Shown here piece after piece: positions 7,517-11,468 of a stretch of 11,468 nucleotides of DNA. The position numbers were made by a program, and so were the translations under genes. The stretch is from Anaerolineaceae bacterium (GTDB lineage: Bacteria > Chloroflexota > Anaerolineae > Anaerolineales > Anaerolineaceae): assembly GCA_028714615.1 (NCBI GenBank), contig JAQTMA010000129.1, positions 1-11,468 on the forward strand. Direction: 5' to 3'. Within the stretch, counting starts at the first letter, position 1; the number at the start of each line of letters is the position of its first letter. The notes under the pieces are model-generated. The model did not search any database, was not told the origin of the DNA, and saw only the letters and a program-made list of their open reading frames with translations.

Positions 7517-8392
7517 TCAATTATATAAGCTGAATAGAATTATGGAGGTAAAAAAGCCAAATCCATTATATGTTGCATGAGCGACCATACTAGTTGCAAT
7601 AGACTTACTAGATTTGACTAAAAAACCGTAGATTATCCCAGATATGAAAATTGAAAGCATTGGAAGTATAGAGACTGAGGATAGTACATGAGTACCATGC
7701 GCAATTGCAAAAAACAAAGCCTGTAATAAATTTGCAAAAAAGAAATTCATCTTAGAACAGTTACTATATCTTCCTAATAAGATACCTCGAAATATTGGTT
7801 CTTCATATGCAGAAGCATAACCCAACTGATAAGGAAAGTTTAAAAATACTGAATAGTCAATCTTTCCGGAATAAACGCTTGTAGGTGGGTTTTGTAGAGT
7901 TATTATCAGTCCAAAAAGGAAATTTAAGCACATGCCTAATAGACAGCTTATCGCCAGCCATTTTACGATCGTGTTTTTTTGTTTACGATGAGAATTAATA
8001 GTTGGCCTAATATAAAAGAATGTTAACACGCATATGGTAATCGTTGCCCAGGATAATAAATTTGGAAATGAAGCCGGTGATTTTAAGTTTGGTGCAATAA
8101 GTGGAAGAAGCAAAGTTCGTAACGGACTAAAAAAAAGGATCAACAATACCGAAACCTTCTCAAAATTGTATTTTCCCAAGACATTCCTATTTATCAAAAT
8201 AAACCAGCAGGTTAGGCATAAGGAGATAAATCCAATATAGTCCTGAACTTTGAAAATATCTATTTCGACAAATTGTGTTATCCAACCTTCAATGAATCTT
8301 AAGATTAATAACACAGTAATTATTAGATCAGACGTAAATGGAATATTTCTAAAAAATTCAGCAACCCTCCTTTTTTGAATAGATAGATTCAT
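7517..8392 (-). CDS. CPBP-family intramembrane metalloprotease
   Basis: A 291-residue polytopic membrane protein of the CPBP (CAAX protease and bacteriocin-processing, Abi) family. The three family motifs are complete: E197-E198-P-I-F-R202 (EExxxR), F228-A-I-A-H232 (FxxxH) and H272-A-T-Y-N276 (HxxxN). Several hydrophobic segments surround them. Family members include the Rce1 prenyl-protein protease and bacteriocin self-immunity proteins such as those in plantaricin and sakacin loci. In this cluster it could cut the leader from the modified peptide or protect the producer; the sequence does not decide. Its ATG lies 22 bp after the radical SAM stop codon with no good binding site, suggesting translational coupling. 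A strong AAAGGAGG-like run inside codons 7-9 has no in-frame start after it. It is the last gene of the minus-strand operon. Confidence 0.88.
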   Translation of the reverse strand: MNLSIQKRRVAEFFRNIPFTSDLIITVLLILRFIEGWITQFVEIDIFKVQDYIGFISLCLTCWFILINRNVLGKYNFEKVSVLLILFFSPLRTLLLPLIAPNLKSPASFPNLLSWATITICVLTFFYIRPTINSHRKQKNTIVKWLAISCLLGMCLNFLFGLIITLQNPPTSVYSGKIDYSVFLNFPYQLGYASAYEEPIFRGILLGRYSNCSKMNFFFANLLQALFFAIAHGTHVLSSVSILPMLSIFISGIIYGFLVKSSKSIATSMVAHATYNGFGFFTSIILFSLYN

Positions 8393-8414
8393 TTTTTATC
8401 TAATTAAAGTATGA

Positions 8415-9578
8415 CTAAACCCCTATCGATTCGATCAGTACAATTGCATCAATTAATTGCCTTAGTTGAGATTCAGAATATTTGCTCTTTAGGAATTCAG
8501 ACTCTTGAAAATTATTTAAGGTATTGGCAAAATACTTGCACGAGGCCTGTAATTCAAGTTTAAAAAAATCGCAATGAAAAGTGGATCTCTCATCCACGTC
8601 ACCATTTTCTTGAAAATTATGACCAGCACAGGTCGGGCAAAAATTTATGAACCTGCAATATTTACATTTTTCTGGTTTCCAATTAATGAATTCTTTATTA
8701 ATGCTTTCCGTAGTAAATTGTCGATTTGTCACCCAAGGAGAAAAGCGTTGACAAGGGAAACGTTTTCCATCGACATCAACCATCGTCATCTCATTTCCTG
8801 TTCCGCACCACCTCTTGGTTATCGTCGTACCTAACATTTTTTCCTCTAAAATAATATTCCGTAGATCATGAGAGATAATCCGGGGAGGAAAAAGTTCAAT
8901 TCGATTAGCATAGTAATCAACGAGTATATTTAATTGATGTGCATACATGCTCAACAAACTCTGTTTAGATTCATTATCCCCCCATGCATTTTCAAAAACT
9001 AGGTTAGCTGAAAAAAGGATATTTTTCTCTTCTAAGTCGATAATGCTATCAGCAACATATGGGAGCGAATCTTTACAAATCGTCATTTTTACTGGTTGCG
9101 TAGGATAGTGTTCCTTGAAAAATGAATAATTTGCTGAGACTAAATCGTATGAATTGCTTCTTGTTAAATCATGTGCAGTTTTAGTGCCATCAATACTAAC
9201 ACCCACCCAAACGCATTTAGGATACTTTAATAGCCAATTCTTTATTTCAGTATTCAATATTGTTCCATTTGTTCCGATAAAAAATAAATGCTCTTTGTGC
9301 CAGGTTTGAATATGAAACCACTCAACTACTTCTTTAATTAACTCAAAATTAAGAAATGGTTCACCTCCAAAGAATTGAAATTCAACTTTTTTGAGATCAT
9401 TTTTTTCATCCATATATTCCTGAACAGCATCTTTTGCTGTCGAAATACTCATATAATCTTTTGATTTATTTGGCTCATAACAGTATTTACATTGAAGATT
9501 ACAATCTCGTGTGATTGTCAACAAGATAGATCGTCTTTTCTCATATCTTGGAAGGCTATCAATATCTAGATGCGGCAA
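8415..9578 (-). CDS. Radical SAM/SPASM peptide maturase, probable CXXX-repeat target type
   Basis: A 387-residue radical SAM enzyme. The SAM-cleaving [4Fe-4S] cluster site is C26-N-L-Q-C30-K-Y-C33, and G71-G-E-P74 is the SAM-binding motif. The C-terminal SPASM domain for auxiliary clusters is nearly canonical: C258-x12-G-x4-C276, then C305-x2-C308-x5-C314-x2-C317, then C336. Such enzymes make thioether, carbon-carbon or epimer modifications in RiPP precursors. The gene lies 69 bp after a precursor with a Cys-X-X-X array, so it is the likely maturase, matching the NCBI family concept 'radical SAM peptide maturase, CXXX-repeat target' (recalled, not searched). No separate recognition-domain gene is seen, and the short N-terminal segment before the cluster site looks too small for a classical RRE. 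The start is TTG at 9578 with AGGA about 7-8 bases upstream; no in-frame ATG follows the preceding TAG. Confidence 0.9.
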   Translation of the reverse strand: MPHLDIDSLPRYEKRRSILLTITRDCNLQCKYCYEPNKSKDYMSISTAKDAVQEYMDEKNDLKKVEFQFFGGEPFLNFELIKEVVEWFHIQTWHKEHLFFIGTNGTILNTEIKNWLLKYPKCVWVGVSIDGTKTAHDLTRSNSYDLVSANYSFFKEHYPTQPVKMTICKDSLPYVADSIIDLEEKNILFSANLVFENAWGDNESKQSLLSMYAHQLNILVDYYANRIELFPPRIISHDLRNIILEEKMLGTTITKRWCGTGNEMTMVDVDGKRFPCQRFSPWVTNRQFTTESINKEFINWKPEKCKYCRFINFCPTCAGHNFQENGDVDERSTFHCDFFKLELQASCKYFANTLNNFQESEFLKSKYSESQLRQLIDAIVLIESIGV

Positions 9579-9647
9579 AATTTCATCCTAATAATCATAG
9601 AAAGACAAAAAAATGCTATTGATAATATTTTTGAGTTAATGGATTCT

Positions 9648-9932
9648 CTATGTGTTCATGCCAGGGGGTGTAGAGCTGATGCATCGTGTAGAACAGGTCC
9701 AGTAGCAAGCAGTTCCACATGTGCCATAACATGCGTTATTACAATTACTCGTGCAACTAATTTGACAATATGCAGAACAGCTAAAATTGCATTCCACACA
9801 AACTCTTTCTGGTGAATTTTGATCGGATTGATTAATGGGGTTACAAATTAATGTGCTTTTTAGATGCAACAATTTACTGATTTGTTCCGCTGAAATTTTA
9901 AGATCTTCATTTAGTAACGGTACTTGTTCCAT
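9648..9932 (-). CDS. Cys-repeat (CXXX) RiPP precursor peptide
   Basis: A 94-residue peptide in two clear parts. Residues 1-44 form a leader-like region with a probable amphipathic helix (L-K-I-S-A-E-Q-I-S-K-L-L-H-L-K), no signal peptide and no Gly-Gly cleavage site. Residues 45-94 hold 11 of the 12 cysteines. From C48 to C84 every fourth residue is Cys, giving ten in perfect register with spacer triplets such as S-A-Y, Q-I-S, T-S-N, Y-G-T and Y-W-T. The tail is I-S-S-T-P-P-G-M-N-T. C30 lies alone in the leader and C45 is out of register (C-V-E-C). The start is firm: GGGAGG sits 5 bases before the ATG, with a near-consensus promoter upstream. The pattern matches the idea of CXXX-repeat peptides known mainly from Bacteroidetes, and the adjacent radical SAM gene supports it. 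A metal-binding protein is the main alternative. Confidence 0.88.
   Translation of the reverse strand: MEQVPLLNEDLKISAEQISKLLHLKSTLICNPINQSDQNSPERVCVECNFSCSAYCQISCTSNCNNACYGTCGTACYWTCSTRCISSTPPGMNT
9681..9791 (-). repeat. Coding repeat: ten cysteine codons at strict 12-base spacing
   Basis: Within the precursor gene, cysteine codons recur every 12 bases from C48 to C84 with no break. The codons between them vary freely, so the period is kept at the protein level and is not a simple DNA tandem repeat. Confidence 0.85.
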
Positions 9933-9936
9933 TTCG

Positions 9937-9943
9937 CCCTCCC
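9937..9943 (-). promoter_or_regulatory. Strong ribosome-binding site of the precursor gene
   Basis: The minus strand reads AAAGGGAGGGCGAA directly before the ATG, with GGGAGG spaced 5 bases from it. It fixes the start of the peptide and suggests high translation compared with the maturase, which has a TTG start. Confidence 0.7.
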
Positions 9944-10013
9944 TTTTGTAATCCTTTTTAGGAACTTAATTTAGGTACACTCCATAATACTATCCCACTT
10001 AATCGTAAACATA

Positions 10014-10042
10014 ATTATAGCAAATTGGTCATGTGTTTTCAA
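10014..10042 (-). promoter_or_regulatory. Sigma-70-type promoter of the RiPP operon
   Basis: On the minus strand TTGAAA (10037-10042) and TATAAT (10014-10019) are separated by exactly 17 bases: a perfect -10, a five-of-six -35 and the optimal spacer. Transcription would begin near 10007, leaving about 75 bases of leader before the precursor ATG. The promoter ends only 34 bp from the stop codon of the IS110 transposase, so it lies close to, and may overlap, the element's end. Confidence 0.75.
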
Positions 10043-10076
10043 TATAAATTAAAAAGTAACTGACCTGAAAATAAAC

Positions 10077-11306
10077 TCAGGCCGCAAGAGGGGCAGGGGC
10101 TTGCTCGAGCGAAACAGTAAAACCCAACTGCTCCAAACGTTTCACAAGGCGTTTAGCAGTTGCCTCAGGACGGCGCTTGTCAAAGTAGTCACCACCTAAT
10201 TCTCGATAAGGCTCCTTACGTTTGACCATGTGATAAGTGATCACCAAAATCGAATGGGCGACAGCGACAATGGCTTTCTTTTGCCCTCTCCGACCGGCCA
10301 GGCGGTGGTATTGGGCAGCTAGATAATTGTTCTTCATGTGAGCGACTGCATGAGCTGCCTGATTGAGGGCAACTCCAAGCGCCTTGTTTCCTCGTCTGGT
10401 CTTTCCTGAAAGTCGCTTGCCAGCACTTTCATTATTTCCAGGAGCTACGCCAGCCCATGCAGCGAGGTGATCGGCGCTTTCGAAGCGGCTCATATCGACA
10501 CCAATCTCAGACACGATGATCTCAGCAGTTTGACGAGCGACACCCGGAATCGTATCCAGCAAGGTAACCATTTCCTCAAAAGGGCGGCAATACGCCTCGA
10601 TTTGTTGATCAAAACGGGCAATGGTTTCGTCCAGACTGTCGACCTGGCATAACAATTCCGTCAGGACAAAACGATGGTGGGATTTGACTTGTCCTTCCAA
10701 GGCTTTGATCAATGCCTCTCGCTTCTCGCGTAGTCATCCCTTGGAGAGATCTGCCATCTCTGTTGGGGTTGCTTTTCCTTCAATGATGGCTGCCAGCATT
10801 GCCCGTCCAGAAACGCCCACCACATTACTGGCTACACTGGCCAGCTTGATATTGGCGCTCTCCAATACTTTCTGGATCCGATCGACCAGAGTGGCCTTTT
10901 CTTGCACAAAGGTGGTGCGATAGCGGGTCAACTCGCGCAACTCCCGTTGCCCAACGGGGGGTATAAAACTGGCTTTCAACAGCCCATGTCGCAGCAAATC
11001 TGCGATCCATTCCGCATCTTTGATGTCCGTTTTACTCCCTGGAACCGGTTTGATGTGTTGGGCATTGACCAACAACACCTCAACGCTGTTCTCCAGAATG
11101 TTGAAAACTGGCTTCCAGTATTCTCCCGTGCTTTCCATTGCTACATGTGTTACCCCCTCGGCCGTGAGCCAATCCGAGAGAGCCAATAAATCGGATGTCA
11201 TTGTTTCGAAGGTCCGCGTTTCTTTCTTCCCTGGAACGAGAAGAGCTGCCACCACCGTCTTCTTATGGACATCCAAACCAGCGCAATACGTGTGAACTAT
11301 CTCCAT
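10077..11306 (-). pseudogene. IS110-family DEDD transposase with an in-frame TGA
   Basis: A 409-codon frame interrupted once, by TGA at 10734-10736 (codon 191). The N-terminal part is the RuvC-like DEDD domain, with D12 (G-L-D-V-H-K), E58 (M-E-S-T-G-E-Y-W), D94 and D97 (K-T-D-I-K-D-A-E-W). After the stop the same frame goes on with L-R-E-K-R-E-A-L-I-K-A-L-E-G-Q-V. It then reaches the C-terminal transposase_20 domain with I-P-G-V-A-R-Q-T-A and the likely nucleophile S294 in G-N-N-E-S-A-G-K-R. The expected residue at 191 is Arg, and CGA to TGA is a single C-to-T change. A TTG at 10712 could restart a 211-residue fragment, but the two halves do not make a known split enzyme. The ATG at 11306 has GAGGA upstream. 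The base following the stop gives TGA-CTA, a context known for leaky termination in some systems; readthrough is untested. Confidence 0.88.
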
Positions 11307-11340
11307 CTTGTCCTCACATACTGAAAATTCCGGCTGGCGT

Positions 11341-11418
11341 GGATACCCGAATCGTCAGAAACTGACCTTCGTGCTTCCCAGTGATGGGAGCGACAATTGG
11401 GGGTGCCTACGGGTATCC
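11341..11418 (-). ncRNA. Candidate IS110 bridge RNA (structured 5' noncoding region)
   Basis: GGATACCCG (11341-11349) and CGGGTATCC (11410-11418) are a perfect 9-bp inverted repeat enclosing 60 bases. Inside are two smaller hairpins: GTCAG/CTGAC with a 3-base loop (11354-11366), and GCTTCCCA/TGGGAGC with a 4-base GTGA loop and one bulged T (11373-11391). It lies 35 bp upstream of the transposase ATG, where IS110-group elements encode the bridge RNA that pairs with target and donor DNA. The inverted repeats are seen directly; the RNA identity rests on position and family. The full RNA may extend past the window edge, and the loops could not be matched to element ends because those are not in view. 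Confidence 0.5.
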
Positions 11419-11468
11419 GGATCCGACTGCTCATCAGGCTCGCGGCACCAATTACAAACCGATCTCTG

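Larger units (their letters stand above)
10077..11468 (-). mobile_element. IS110-family insertion element (left end outside window)
   Basis: The transposase, plus at least 162 bp of upstream noncoding sequence running off the window edge. IS110 elements usually lack terminal inverted repeats, so exact ends cannot be read. The downstream end must lie between the transposase stop (10077) and the RiPP promoter (10042) or slightly beyond. Transposase and RiPP operon are on the same strand, so readthrough from the element into the cluster is possible. A weak hairpin CCTGA/TCAGG (10064-10081) followed by A/T-rich sequence lies in between. Confidence 0.7.

Noticed and set aside
8360..8380. Internal AAAGGAGG as the ribosome-binding site of a shorter CPBP protein
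   Set aside because: No in-frame ATG, GTG or TTG follows at a suitable distance, so the ATG at 8392 was kept.
9681..9791. Metallothionein or ferredoxin as the identity of the Cys-rich protein
   Set aside because: Metallothioneins favour CXC and CXXC clusters and ferredoxins need CX2CX2C; a strict CX3 array with a leader and a linked radical SAM/SPASM gene fits a RiPP precursor better. Metal binding by the product remains possible.
9661..9800. CRISPR-like periodic repeat
   Set aside because: The 12-base period comes from cysteine codons in a reading frame; there are no repeat-spacer units.
9570..9815. An 81-codon plus-strand frame
   Set aside because: It is antisense to the Cys-repeat precursor; its Thr/Ala-rich periodicity is a by-product of the 12-base cysteine period on the other strand.
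4057..11468. Composite transposon carrying the RiPP cluster
   Set aside because: The flanking elements belong to different families with different end structures and both transposases are broken.

Overview
The window looks like part of a chromosome from a Chloroflexota bacterium, probably Anaerolineae-like. The main evidence is the adjacent DUF3090 and SCO1664-family genes, a pair known mainly from Actinobacteria and Chloroflexi, in a G+C-rich background with reiterated intergenic phrases. The taxonomic call is an inference from gene content. No rRNA, tRNA or CRISPR array was seen.

Left part (about 1-3860), ordinary G+C-rich chromosome, all genes on the minus strand. Read in the direction of transcription it holds a DUF3090 protein, a SCO1664-family kinase-like protein, a URO-D-family protein and a homoserine dehydrogenase that runs off the left edge. 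The DUF3090 operon has a readable extended -10 promoter and two 14-bp direct repeats upstream of it.

Middle boundary (about 4057-5552): a complete but decayed IS4-superfamily insertion sequence. Its imperfect terminal inverted repeats are visible and its transposase is broken by a lost start and an in-frame TAG.

Accessory island (about 5553-10060): sharply A+T-rich and best read as a ribosomally synthesised, post-translationally modified peptide (RiPP) cluster. On the minus strand a near-consensus promoter drives a 94-residue precursor whose C-terminal half is a strict Cys-X-X-X repeat of ten cysteines in register. It is followed by a radical SAM/SPASM maturase and a CPBP-family membrane protease. 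Converging on the plus strand is a fused ABC exporter. A plausible scheme is: precursor made, Cys-repeat core modified by the radical SAM enzyme, leader removed or self-immunity given by the CPBP protein, product exported by the ABC transporter. The exporter carries an Arg in place of the invariant last Gly of its Walker A motif, so export may be dead. This cluster is the most interesting content of the window.

Right boundary (about 10060-11468): an IS110-family element whose DEDD transposase is intact except for one in-frame TGA. The noncoding region upstream of it has nested inverted repeats where a bridge RNA would be expected. The element is cut by the window edge.
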